A program made the position numbers and the translations under genes. From JANQRZ01 sp965215165 (lineage in GTDB: Bacteria; Bacteroidota; Rhodothermia; Rhodothermales; JANQRZ01), in assembly GCA_965215165.1 (NCBI GenBank), contig CBDCCX010000006.1, positions 1,302,001 to 1,366,000 of the forward strand: a DNA stretch of 64,000 bases. Direction: 5' to 3'. Positions within the stretch are counted from its first letter, which is position 1. Each line of letters begins with the position of its first letter. The notes beneath the pieces are model-generated. The model did not search any database. It saw only the letters and a list, made by a program, of their open reading frames with translations, and was not told the DNA's origin. Below, piece after piece: positions 48,019 through 56,773 of the stretch.

Positions 48019-51000
48019 TTAGTAAAGAAACCCGAGGCCGATGTTGACGAAGGTGCCGTCCGCGGAGAACCCGACGGTGCCGCTGGCGAGCACGAAGTCG
48101 AACAGGTTCAGCCAGAGGCCGCCGCCGCCGCCCTGATGCCACGCCGAGGAGGACTCGCCGTCGGCCCAGACGCGGCCGTTGTCCACGAAGGCGAGCGCGC
48201 CGAACGACCCGGCGGCCGCGTAGGTGCGGAACTGGCCCAGCCCGAGGCGGACCTCGGCGTTCTGGAAGAGCGCGCTGCGCCCGGCGAAGCGCGTGCTCCG
48301 GTAGCCGCGGAGGTTCTGCGTGCCGCCGAGCGTGGCGGCTTCGTAGAACGGGAAGTCGCCGGCGACGTGCTCGGCCCCGGCGCGGAGCGCGAGCGTGACC
48401 TGGGGCCGCAGCGACGGCGAGAGGTACACCGTGACGGCGGACGAGAGCGCGGCGAACGTGTCCCCCGTGCCGGCGACGCCGGTGCGGACGCGCGCCCGGT
48501 TCTCCCACCCGAAGCCCTGGCGCGGGTTGACGAGCCGGTCGGCGTGCCCGAAGGCGAGCAGGCCGTCGGCCCCGGCGTACCACTGCGCGTTTCCCCTCCC
48601 CTCGCCGACGCCCGGCTGCCCCGCGATCCGCGTCGAGTCGCGGTCCACGACGGTCAGGTCGGCGGCCGGGGTGAGGCCGACCCGGAGGCCGCGCTTGAGG
48701 TTCAGCTCCAGCCCGGCCGAGGCCGCCGCGCGCGCCAGGCGGACGCGGTAGAAGTCGTCGTCGCGGTCGTCGCCGGTCTCGTTGCCCAGCCCGTAGAAGT
48801 TGAGGACGTTCTGGGGCGTGGCCCCCGCCGCGTTCAGCACGCCGTCGAACGGCCCGAAGCGCTCGGTCCAGCGGCTGCTGTAGGCCCCGGCGACGGCCCC
48901 CGTGCCGGTGGCGACCCGGAGCGCGAGCTGGTGGTAGTGCCCGAACGGCTCGCGGCGGAACGTCGAGGTCATCATCTCGGCCGAGGCCCCGAGGACGACG
49001 CCCTCGGTGGCGCTGTACCCGACGCGGGGGAAGACCGTCCGCACCGCGAAGCCGGACTCCTCGGGATCGTACCGGTTCACCTCGGGGTCGTCGGAGAGCG
49101 TGACGCGGGCGTGGCCGCGCTCGACCTCGTTGCCGCGCGCGGTGTCGTAGAAGTGGGCGCGCCGCCGGCCCGTCCGGTCCACGAAGCGGTCGTCTCCCGG
49201 TCCGCCGACGGCGCGGACGTACACGCTGCTGCGCCCCTCGCCCTCGATCTCGAACCGGTCGCGCCCGCCCAGGCCGTAGAGCCGGACCTCGCGCGTCTCG
49301 TCGTCCCGAAGCACGCGGCGGTAGAGCACCCGGCGGCTCTTGCCCTCCTTGCTGCTTTTGTGGACCACGACCTCGGTCTCGCTGTCGCTGAGGCGGCGGA
49401 CGGCGAAGCGCTCGTGCTTGTCCGAGCCGACCACGTCGACGTACCGGCTCAGCAGGCCGTACCAGTCGTCGGCGAAGTCGAGGAGCGCGGCGCGGCGGCT
49501 CTGGAGGGTCTCGAAGATGCGCTCGCCGTGGAGCGCGTCGATCTCGGGGGGCCAGTCGCCGAGGGCCTGGCGGAAGGCCTCGTCGGTCATCCGGGCCTGG
49601 AGGTTGCGCGCGACGGCGTGCCACGTCTCCCGAGACAGACCGCTCAGGATGCGCCGGTCGAGCACGCGGCCGTTCTCGGTCAGCCCGCCGACGTGGCCGT
49701 AGTCCGGGTCGAAGTCTTGGAGGCCGGGGACGTAGAACTGCGCGATGCGCGGCAGCAGGCCAGTGATGCGGAAGAAGACCTGGTCGCGGTCGCGCGGGAT
49801 CGGGCGGTAGACCTTGCCCTGCGTGCGGGCGTCGCCGCGGAGGGTCGAGTCGAGGTCGCCCGGCTCGAACTGCGCCCAGCGCCACTGGTCCTGGTGGCGG
49901 TCCCAGTCGCCGATGAGCGCGTCGAAGAGCCGGTTGCGGAGGTAGAACTCGGCGTCGACGCGGGCGTCGTTGTCCTCCCGGAGCTCGAGCCGCATCTTGG
50001 TCGAGGAGTCCACGTCGCCGGCCCCGCCGAGGTGCGGCACCCCCGCCGCCTCGTCGGTCGGGCGCTCCTCGAAGAGGACGAGCCGGCCGGCGAAGTCTTC
50101 GCGGTAGACCCCGAGGCGCGGGTCGTCCGGAACCACGACCAGCTCGGGGTAGGTGTGGTAGATGCCCGCAGCCTCAGCCAGGCGCGGCACGACGAGCGCG
50201 CCCCACGGGTTCGAGGTAGACATCTGGTCGGCGAGCACGTCGGCGGCGACCGTACCCTGGAGCGTGGTCGGCAGCAGGAGGTCGGGGCGCTTCCGGACCT
50301 GGCGGGCGACGAACTGGCGGCCCTCGGGGGTCTCGAGCCGGAGGGAGACGGTCTGGTAGCCGCCGCCGCGCTTGACGGGCGCGAGGCCGCCGTAGCGCCC
50401 GAGGTCGAGCACGGGCACCGCGACCGGCGTCGTCCACACGTCGCGGTAGTTGCTGCCGAGCAGGAGGCGCTTGGCTGCGCCGGCCGCCATGTCCGGGTCC
50501 GCGCGGACGATGCGGGTGCTGTCGGCGTAGCTCAGCGGCGTCGAAGGCAGGACGTCGAGGCCGGGGTCCACGTCCTCGCTGAGCGCCTCCTCGAGCTGGG
50601 TGCGGAAGGCGAGGCGACCGCGCGCGGCGGCGGCGTCCGGCTCCCAGAGCTCGAGCCACATCGTGCCGTCTTCGTAGAACTGGAGCGAGGCGAACCCCTG
50701 CGCGCCGTGCGCGAAGCCCGCCTCGAAGCCCGCCGCAAACGGCGCGCTCCTCGCCCCGCCACCGCTCGTGATGTGGTGCTGAAGCTCGACGGCGTCGGTC
50801 CGCAGCGGCGTGTACTGCAACCCGAACTCGTGCGCAGCGGCGTAGACCACGCCGTCGTGTGCGCTCAGCGCCTCCGGGAGCACCTTCCGAAACGCCCGGT
50901 ACTCCGAGCCGGAGAAGTCCTGCCGCCCGCCGAAGTAGCTCCGCAGCAGCGGATAGAGCGAGCCGACCACCGGCAGCGGCACCCAGAGCGGCTCCCACAG

Positions 51001-51765
51001 ATCGGTCAGCGGGAAGAGGTGCTGGCGGAGGCTGTAGTGCCCGCCGCGCTCGCCGTTGGAGACCACCGGGTGGTGGCCGACCACGATCACCCGGTCGTCG
51101 TCGCGCTCGGCCAAAATCTCGTCGAGTGCGATCAGCACGTCCAGCTCGGACTCGATGTCCTCGCCGTCGACCTCGCCCGTCGGGCGGCTCGCGGCGTCGC
51201 GGAGCCACCACTCGGTGTCGAGCGCGACGAGGCGCAACCCGTCGGCGAGCTTGATATCGACGGGGCCGGGCAGCCCGCCGTCGAGCACGAACACGTCCTC
51301 GCCGAGGCGGTCTTCCAGGAACGCCGCCTCGCGTTCGAGTGCCTCGCCGCTCGGATCGTCGTCGCCCCAGTCCCGGTCGCCGGGGAGGAGCAGGACGCGA
51401 CCTCGGTAGCCCGCGACGGCCTCTGCCACGCGGTTCAGCGACGCTTCGGCGTCAGCACGTCCGGCGGCAGAAGAGTCCGGGAGCGGGGCGCGAAGCTGGT
51501 CACCGAGGAAGACGACGGCGCTGTTCTCACCCGCCGTGGCGAGCTGCGCCTGGAGCACGTCCAGGCCCGTGTGCTGCCCCTCTTCGGCCCCGGCCGTATT
51601 CCCGATCAGGAACACGCGGTAGGCGAGCTCCGCCTCGGGTGCGGCCTGGGCCGGTCCGTCCTCGAACGGTTCGCCGACGTAGGGGCGGGACGACGCGCAG
51701 GCGGCGAGGGTCAGCGCCGAGGCGAGCAGCAGCAGGCGCCGGGCGGCGGCAGGCAACCGGGTCAT
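48019..51765 (-). CDS. Calcineurin-like phosphoesterase fused to an outer-membrane BamA-type barrel, lipoprotein
   Basis: 1248 residues from the ATG at 51765. The lipobox LAAC (Cys23) is followed by a metallophosphoesterase domain (about 45-370: VFLGDQL, LLLPGDRDWG, VGHHPVVSNG, AAHEFGLQY), a middle region (about 440-830) with no recognised family, and a C-terminal surface-antigen barrel (about 880-1248) that ends in a strand with terminal Tyr (NIGLGFLY). It probably displays a phosphatase on the outer membrane. Starts with an ATGA overlap with the SdiA-regulated-like gene. Confidence 0.83.
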   Translation of the reverse strand: MTRLPAAARRLLLLASALTLAACASSRPYVGEPFEDGPAQAAPEAELAYRVFLIGNTAGAEEGQHTGLDVLQAQLATAGENSAVVFLGDQLRAPLPDSSAAGRADAEASLNRVAEAVAGYRGRVLLLPGDRDWGDDDPSGEALEREAAFLEDRLGEDVFVLDGGLPGPVDIKLADGLRLVALDTEWWLRDAASRPTGEVDGEDIESELDVLIALDEILAERDDDRVIVVGHHPVVSNGERGGHYSLRQHLFPLTDLWEPLWVPLPVVGSLYPLLRSYFGGRQDFSGSEYRAFRKVLPEALSAHDGVVYAAAHEFGLQYTPLRTDAVELQHHITSGGGARSAPFAAGFEAGFAHGAQGFASLQFYEDGTMWLELWEPDAAAARGRLAFRTQLEEALSEDVDPGLDVLPSTPLSYADSTRIVRADPDMAAGAAKRLLLGSNYRDVWTTPVAVPVLDLGRYGGLAPVKRGGGYQTVSLRLETPEGRQFVARQVRKRPDLLLPTTLQGTVAADVLADQMSTSNPWGALVVPRLAEAAGIYHTYPELVVVPDDPRLGVYREDFAGRLVLFEERPTDEAAGVPHLGGAGDVDSSTKMRLELREDNDARVDAEFYLRNRLFDALIGDWDRHQDQWRWAQFEPGDLDSTLRGDARTQGKVYRPIPRDRDQVFFRITGLLPRIAQFYVPGLQDFDPDYGHVGGLTENGRVLDRRILSGLSRETWHAVARNLQARMTDEAFRQALGDWPPEIDALHGERIFETLQSRRAALLDFADDWYGLLSRYVDVVGSDKHERFAVRRLSDSETEVVVHKSSKEGKSRRVLYRRVLRDDETREVRLYGLGGRDRFEIEGEGRSSVYVRAVGGPGDDRFVDRTGRRRAHFYDTARGNEVERGHARVTLSDDPEVNRYDPEESGFAVRTVFPRVGYSATEGVVLGASAEMMTSTFRREPFGHYHQLALRVATGTGAVAGAYSSRWTERFGPFDGVLNAAGATPQNVLNFYGLGNETGDDRDDDFYRVRLARAAASAGLELNLKRGLRVGLTPAADLTVVDRDSTRIAGQPGVGEGRGNAQWYAGADGLLAFGHADRLVNPRQGFGWENRARVRTGVAGTGDTFAALSSAVTVYLSPSLRPQVTLALRAGAEHVAGDFPFYEAATLGGTQNLRGYRSTRFAGRSALFQNAEVRLGLGQFRTYAAAGSFGALAFVDNGRVWADGESSSAWHQGGGGGLWLNLFDFVLASGTVGFSADGTFVNIGLGFLY

Positions 51766-52685
51766 GGGCGGTAGTTGAAGCGGAAGAGCGTGGCGGTGCC
51801 GCCGTCGGCCTCGCTGGCGAGGAAGAGCATGCCGTCGGGCAGGAAGGCGAGGCCTTCGGGCTGCGCGGCGAGGCCGGGCGGGAGGGGCCACTCCGCAGCA
51901 ACCGTGCCGTCGCGCCCGAGCACCAGCAGCAGCGTGCGCCCCGACGAGAGCACCACGACCTCACCCCTGCCCGGACGCACCCCGACCGCCGACGGCCGGA
52001 ACGCGTTGACGTCGGTGACCGGACGGACGGCGGAGCGCACCGCCTCGTCCAGGCCGCGCATCGCCCCGAGCGAGTCCGCCCAGACCAGGAAGGCGGGGTC
52101 GGCGGCCAGGGCCTGGGCGCGGAGGTCGAAGGCATAGAGAGCCCGCGCGCCGCGTCGCCCGCCGCCCGGCGCGGCTTTGCAGGCGATCAGCAACCGCTCC
52201 CCCTCCGCGTCGAAGGCCAGCCCTTCGGCGTCGCACCCAGCGTGGAGGCCGGTGTCGAGGCTCTCCGCCTGGCTCTTCTCGGATCGCCAGTCGGTGACGA
52301 CGAAGAGCCGCCCGTCGCTCCGCAGCACCACGACGCGGTCCCCCACCGCGGCGACCCCTTCGTAGTCCCCGCCCTCGCCGAAGTCATGCTCGTGCACCAC
52401 CTCGCCGGTGGCGGCGTCGAGGACGTAGAGCGTTCCTTTCTCGTCCTGCACGGCACCGAGGCGGCCGTCGCCGAGGTCAGTTAGCCCGGAGATTTCGTCG
52501 AGCCGGCCGGGCAGCTCGAACCGCGCGTCGGGCGCGGCGAAGCGGTACGGCGCGGGGACGGCGGCGCGCGCTACGTTTGGGGTTGGCGGGTCCGCGTTCC
52601 CGCAGCCGACGAGCAGGAGGAGGCTGAGCGACAGACGAGCGGCGAGGCGAATCACGAGCGGCGAGGAGGGCGGGCGACGTGGCAA
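51762..52685 (-). CDS. SdiA-regulated-like lipoprotein
   Basis: 307 residues; lipobox LVGC (Cys28). The rest is a beta-propeller: EISGLTDLGDGRLGAVQDEKGTLYVLD, DYEGVAAVGDRVVVLRSDGRLFVV, AEGLAFDAEGERLLIACKA and PEGLAFLPDGMLFLASE, typical of PF06977 (SdiA-regulated). It may bind a ligand or nucleotide on the cell surface. A GTG at 52655 is an alternative start that would keep the lipobox at Cys18. Coupled to the phosphoesterase-barrel gene. Confidence 0.78.
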   Translation of the reverse strand: MPRRPPSSPLVIRLAARLSLSLLLLVGCGNADPPTPNVARAAVPAPYRFAAPDARFELPGRLDEISGLTDLGDGRLGAVQDEKGTLYVLDAATGEVVHEHDFGEGGDYEGVAAVGDRVVVLRSDGRLFVVTDWRSEKSQAESLDTGLHAGCDAEGLAFDAEGERLLIACKAAPGGGRRGARALYAFDLRAQALAADPAFLVWADSLGAMRGLDEAVRSAVRPVTDVNAFRPSAVGVRPGRGEVVVLSSGRTLLLVLGRDGTVAAEWPLPPGLAAQPEGLAFLPDGMLFLASEADGGTATLFRFNYRP

Positions 52686-53014
52686 AATACGCCGCCCACC
52701 TTTCGCCTAGCGGGCCGGCCCTACCCCTCGGCGAGGGTCCGCTTGAGGTGGTCAATGGTCTCGATCGGCGTCGGGTCCACAGTGTGTATTCAGTCCCGGC
52801 GCTCTCTGAATCTGGGGGCTGGGGGAAAGTCACCAGGTTCGATGAAACGAGGGCGCGGCGGCTGAACGCCTAGCCTGATCGTCCTATTCTGAAGTCTTTG
52901 GAAAGGCGTTTCCAGCTTCTTTCGTTCCGTCTCGTTCTGCTGGCCTACTGGCCTCTGCTCTTCGCTCGATTTCATATGGACTCTCCCTGCTGAGGGATAT
53001 TTCACTCTGATCGG
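52686..53014. other. Gap holding the pgi/pmi 3'-end relic
   Basis: About 330 bp with no credible gene. It holds the relic at 52721-52782 and, to its right, an AT-richer stretch (52860-53000) just after the unknown membrane protein gene. Confidence 0.6.
52721..52782 (-). pseudogene. Relic of the pgi/pmi 3' end
   Basis: Matches 53551-53612 with 56 of the first 60 bases identical. The minus-strand frame reads VDPTPIETIDHLKRTLAEG and a TAG, the same 19 residues as the intact gene; all four base differences are synonymous. Homology stops abruptly beyond GTCCAC. The unknown membrane-protein gene lies between relic and intact gene. Confidence 0.92.
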
Positions 53015-53545
53015 TCAAACGGTGGGCGACGCCAGGAGGATCCGAAGGAAGTAGGGGATCGCACCAAGCAGTGTCAAAACTAGTACATATATCAGCGCCT
53101 CCTTTGCCTCGTTCAAGTACTGCTCCCTCGACTCGTTGGTGTAGGCGTTTCGCTGCTGCGCCGAAGCTAGTTGCTCGATCATTTCCTCATCAAATATCTC
53201 CTTCTCTTCCTCACGGTCGGCCCACAGGCCGATAGGCATTTCGCGGCGCGCGATCTCGATATCTGTCGCATAGGGCAGACGTCTGTATTCGTGTTTGCCG
53301 TGGTAGGCAAGGCTCAGGTTCGCTACAGCCTTTAGAAAGGCGAGCACTGCCAGGAGAACCAGGATGCCGAGCAGAGATGTGGCTCCGTCGAGCACCTCGC
53401 TCTCTGCCAGCGCCCTCGCGTAGATGCCGAGGACCCCCGCAAGAAGCGTCAGCACGCCGGTCGGCAGGGTCAATGCACGCTCTAGCTCTTGCTGGCGCTG
53501 AAGCTCGGCGGCGTAAAGGTTGTAGTAGAACTGGAGATAATCCAC
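53015..53545 (-). CDS. Unknown membrane protein
   Basis: 176 residues. MDYLQFYYNLYAAELQRQQELERALTLPTG precedes three hydrophobic segments (about 30-46, 56-79 and 151-170), with a charged helical stretch (108-145, acidic, rich in Glu and Gln) between the second and third. No family recognised; the layout recalls small membrane effectors of SLATT-like or abortive-infection type, but this is speculation. It follows the pgi/pmi gene by 5 bp and is enclosed between two copies of the pgi/pmi end. Composition is less GC-rich than its neighbours. Confidence 0.68.
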   Translation of the reverse strand: MDYLQFYYNLYAAELQRQQELERALTLPTGVLTLLAGVLGIYARALAESEVLDGATSLLGILVLLAVLAFLKAVANLSLAYHGKHEYRRLPYATDIEIARREMPIGLWADREEEKEIFDEEMIEQLASAQQRNAYTNESREQYLNEAKEALIYVLVLTLLGAIPYFLRILLASPTV

Positions 53546-53550
53546 GCGCG

Positions 53551-54606
53551 CTACCCCTCAGCCAGGGTGCGCTTGAGGTGGTCGATGGTCTCGATCGGCG
53601 TCGGGTCCACGCCCATCAGCATGGCGAGGTAGAACGACATGAAGTCGCCGAGCTGGATCATCGAGAGCATCCGGGCGAGCTTGCCGTCGCCCTGCGGCGT
53701 GAACTCGGCCCAGCCGGCGGCCTTCGGCGCGAGCAGGCCCTTCGTGACCTCCATCCGGCGCTGAATCTTCGGGTGGTCCGCCGGGTCTTTCAGCACGACG
53801 GGGTGCAGCAGCTTCTGCACGTCCGGCAGGGCGTGCTCCCAGGCCAGCACCTCGTTGTGGTTCATCTCGGCAAAGACGTTGCCGAAGGCGAGCTGCTTGG
53901 CGTTCTCCTGGATCTGGGTCATCCACCGCACGCCGACGGCCTCGAGCAGCCCCGGTCCGGTGTAGATGAGTGGGACCTTTTCTGCCAGAATCCGCGCCAG
54001 CTCGAGGGCCGGGTTGCCGTCAAGGTCGGCGTAGGCTCGGGCGCACTCGTCGGTGACGGCCTCGGCCTCGTCGTACTCGGCCTGGGAGATGTCGCACAGC
54101 CCCAGGGCGTCGGCTAGGCGCATCTCGACGCCGAGCGAGTAGCCGAGCGCCGCGCGGGGCTGCTTGCCGCCGGGGAGCGAGAAGTGCGGCAGGCCGTCGC
54201 GCTCGGCACGCTGCCCCAGCTCGCCGCCGGAGGTGACGACCCAGACCGTCGCCCCGCGCCGCCTCGCCTCGTCGTAGGCCGCGAGCGTCTCCTCGGTCCC
54301 GCCGGAGTAGCTCGACGCGATCACGAGCGACCCGTCGCCGACCGACGCCGGGAGCGCGTAGTCGCGCACGACGGAGATCGGCACCGGCGAGGTCTCGCGG
54401 CAATAGGTCCGCACCATGTCGCCGCCGATCGCTGAGCCGCCCATGCCGACGATGACGACCTGCGTCAGGTCGGCCGCGCGGTGCGTCGGCTCGAAGCCGT
54501 CGGGCTCGTCCCAGCCCTCGCGGAAGTTCTCGGGGAAGCCCTGGACGGCGGCGAACATGCCGTCGGGGTCGTGGGCGCTGATCTGGTCCTGGATCTCGTC
54601 TTGCAT
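53551..54606 (-). CDS. Bifunctional phosphoglucose/phosphomannose isomerase
   Basis: 351 residues from the ATG at 54606, the length of PF10432-type PGI/PMI enzymes. VVIVGMGGSAIGGDMVRTYC and VIASSYSGGTEETLAAY are the SIS sugar-phosphate-binding loops. NVFAEMNHNEVLAWE carries the catalytic region with Glu and His, and the C-terminal DPTPIETIDHLKRTL is the family end. It interconverts fructose 6-phosphate with glucose or mannose 6-phosphate. Its end is duplicated beyond the unknown membrane protein. Confidence 0.93.
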   Translation of the reverse strand: MQDEIQDQISAHDPDGMFAAVQGFPENFREGWDEPDGFEPTHRAADLTQVVIVGMGGSAIGGDMVRTYCRETSPVPISVVRDYALPASVGDGSLVIASSYSGGTEETLAAYDEARRRGATVWVVTSGGELGQRAERDGLPHFSLPGGKQPRAALGYSLGVEMRLADALGLCDISQAEYDEAEAVTDECARAYADLDGNPALELARILAEKVPLIYTGPGLLEAVGVRWMTQIQENAKQLAFGNVFAEMNHNEVLAWEHALPDVQKLLHPVVLKDPADHPKIQRRMEVTKGLLAPKAAGWAEFTPQGDGKLARMLSMIQLGDFMSFYLAMLMGVDPTPIETIDHLKRTLAEG

Positions 54607-54657
54607 CGGGGTGGGGTGAAGGGGTGAGAAGGAGGGCAAGCCGAGGGGACGGAGCCG

Positions 54658-56451
54658 CTACGCCCGGCCGTCGAAAAATACGGCGAGCTCGGGGACGTGC
54701 TCGCGCAGCCAGGTGTTCATCAGCGTCACGACCGACTGCGCGTCGGGCTGATCGAGGGCCTGCGCCGCGAGGGCGGTCATCTTTTCTTTCGAGCACGAGC
54801 GGACGGCGCGCTTGACGTCGAGCAGGAAAGCGGGCGAGGTGCTGAGCTCGGTCAGCCCGAGGCCGACCAGGAGCGGGGCGGCGCGCGGGTTGCTCGCCAT
54901 CTCGCCGCACAGGCTTACCGAGAGGCCGTGCCTGGCCCCAGTCTCCGCCGTCTGCGCGATCAGCCGGAGCACGGCCGGGTCCAGCTCGCGGTAGCGGTCG
55001 GCGACCAAGTCGTTGCCGCGGTCCACGGCGAGCGTGAACTGCGTCAGGTCGTTCGAGCCGATCGAGAGGAAGTCCACCTCCGGCGCGAAGCGGTCGAGCA
55101 GCAGGACCACGGCCGGGACCTCGACCATGATGCCGACCTCGATCTCGGCCCGGTGCGCGAGGCCGTCGGCCTCGAGCGAGGCGACGGCCTCGGCCAGGAG
55201 TGTGCGGAAGCGCTGCACCTCGCCGAGCGCCGAGACCATCGGCAGCAGGAGGCGCGCCGGGCCGTCGACGGCGGCGCGGAGGAGCGCGCGGAGCTGGGGG
55301 CGGAGCAGGTCGGGCTTGTCGAGCAGGATGCGGATGCCGCGCCAGCCGAGGAACGGGTTGTGCTCGCGGTGGGCCATCGGGAGCAGCTTGTCGCCGCCGA
55401 GGTCGAGCAGCCGGAAGGTGGTCGGGTGCGGGCGCGCGGCGCGGATCGCCTCGCGGTAGACCGCGAGCTGCTCCGCCTCGTCGATGGGGCGGCCCTTGGC
55501 GAGCAGCAGCATCTCGGTGCGGAACAGCCCGATGCCCTCGGCCCCGTAGCGCTCGAGCAACGGGAATTCCTGCTCCAGCTCGACGTTGGCCCGGAGCGCG
55601 ATCCGGTGGCCGTCTCGGGTCTCGGCCGGGAGCGGGACCAGCTCCTGCCGGGCGTCGAGGCCCCGCCGGTAGCGCGCCTGCCGCTCGCGGTAGGCCGCGC
55701 GCGTCTGCTCCGACGGGTTCAGCACGACGCGGCCGGAGAACCCGTCGACGATGATCGCCTCGCCGCCTCGGACGCGCTGCGAGAAGCCGTGGAGGCTGAC
55801 GACGGCCGGCACGCCGAGCGCGCGCGCCATGATCGAGACGTGGGACGTGGGCCCGCCGAAGTCGCTGGCGCAGCCGAGGACGCGGCGGCGGCTGAAGAGC
55901 AGCAGGTCGGCCGCCGTCAGGTTCTCGGCGACGACGACCCGCTCGGCCTCGATCCGCGAGAAGCCCTTGTTCTTCTGGAGCACACGCAGCAGCCGGTTCT
56001 GCACGTCCACCAGGTCGCCGCTCCGGGCGCGGAGGTACTCGCTCGGGCTCGCCTCGAGGCGGCCCAGCGTCCGGCCGATCACGGTCTGCACGGCGAAGTC
56101 GGCGCTGCGGCCCTCGTCGCGGATGAGCCGAGCGATGTCGGTGTGGAGGGCGGCGTCGCGCAGGACGAGGGCTTGGGCCTGGAAGATGGCCGCGCTGCTC
56201 TCGCCGAGCTTCTCCCTAGCGAAGGTGGCGACCTTGTTCAGCTCCCGCTCGGCCCGCCCGACGGCCTCCTCGAAGCGCTCGATCTCGGCCTCGGCTCCGT
56301 CGCCCTCGACCCGCTCCTCACTCACCCGGAACGACTCGGCGGCAAACGCCACGGCCGTTCCGATAGCGATCCCCGGTGCCACGCCGACGCCCTCGACCAC
56401 CACCTCGTCGGCCGTGGACGCTTCGGGAGAAACAGGGGCAGAATCAGACAT
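54658..56451 (-). CDS. ptsI: Phosphoenolpyruvate-protein phosphotransferase (Enzyme I)
   Basis: 597 residues. The phosphohistidine is His204 in FGGPTSHVSIMARALG. The PEP-binding barrel has GLFRTEMLLLAKGR, FLSIGSNDLTQFTLAVDR and LCGEMASNP with the active Cys. It takes phosphate from PEP and passes it to HPr. It lies 1 bp after the HPr gene, so the pair is an operon, in the order HPr-EI. No sugar-specific Enzyme II gene is in the window, so a regulatory PTS is possible. Confidence 0.95.
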   Translation of the reverse strand: MSDSAPVSPEASTADEVVVEGVGVAPGIAIGTAVAFAAESFRVSEERVEGDGAEAEIERFEEAVGRAERELNKVATFAREKLGESSAAIFQAQALVLRDAALHTDIARLIRDEGRSADFAVQTVIGRTLGRLEASPSEYLRARSGDLVDVQNRLLRVLQKNKGFSRIEAERVVVAENLTAADLLLFSRRRVLGCASDFGGPTSHVSIMARALGVPAVVSLHGFSQRVRGGEAIIVDGFSGRVVLNPSEQTRAAYRERQARYRRGLDARQELVPLPAETRDGHRIALRANVELEQEFPLLERYGAEGIGLFRTEMLLLAKGRPIDEAEQLAVYREAIRAARPHPTTFRLLDLGGDKLLPMAHREHNPFLGWRGIRILLDKPDLLRPQLRALLRAAVDGPARLLLPMVSALGEVQRFRTLLAEAVASLEADGLAHRAEIEVGIMVEVPAVVLLLDRFAPEVDFLSIGSNDLTQFTLAVDRGNDLVADRYRELDPAVLRLIAQTAETGARHGLSVSLCGEMASNPRAAPLLVGLGLTELSTSPAFLLDVKRAVRSCSKEKMTALAAQALDQPDAQSVVTLMNTWLREHVPELAVFFDGRA

Positions 56452-56452
56452 G

Positions 56453-56725
56453 CTACTCCACCGGCTCGCCGAAGCCCGAGGCGAACAGCTCGGCGAGGGC
56501 GTCGGCGGCGGCGGCCTCGTCGTCGCCGTCGAGGATCAGGGTCAGGGTCGCGCCCTGCTCGGCGGCGAGCGTCATCACGCCGATGATGCTCTTGCCGTTG
56601 ATCTCGTAGCCGTCGGTGCGGATGTGGAACTCGGACTCGAACTTGGCGGCCGCCCGCACGATCATCGCCGCCGGGCGCGTGTGGACGCCCGCCTTGTTTC
56701 GAACCCTGACGTCGCGCTCAATCAT
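56453..56725 (-). CDS. ptsH: Phosphocarrier protein HPr
   Basis: 90 residues. KAGVHTRPAA has the phospho-accepting His15 with its Arg17. NGKSIIGVMTLAA has Ser46, the residue that HPr kinase would phosphorylate. Carries phosphate from Enzyme I. Immediately upstream of ptsI (1 bp gap); preceded by a 21-bp tandem duplication that overlaps the 3' end of the polyprenyl synthase gene. Confidence 0.95.
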   Translation of the reverse strand: MIERDVRVRNKAGVHTRPAAMIVRAAAKFESEFHIRTDGYEINGKSIIGVMTLAAEQGATLTLILDGDDEAAAADALAELFASGFGEPVE

Positions 56726-56731
56726 AGCCGT

Positions 56732-56773
56732 CGCTGTTGGATAGGAGTCTAGCGCTGTTGGATAGGAGTCTAG
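56732..56773 (-). repeat. 21-bp tandem duplication over a gene end
   Basis: Two perfect copies of a 21-bp unit, 56732-56752 and 56753-56773, starting CGCTGTTGGATAGGAGTC. The stop codon of the polyprenyl synthase gene (56770-56772) is in the upstream copy, and the spare copy with another stop lies between it and the HPr start. Confidence 0.95.

Noticed and set aside
48136..51774. 1212-residue open frame opposite the phosphoesterase-barrel gene
   Set aside because: Antisense shadow; Ala/Arg/Glu/Val-rich without domain pattern.
54697..56586. 629-residue open frame opposite ptsI
   Set aside because: Antisense shadow of a certain gene.
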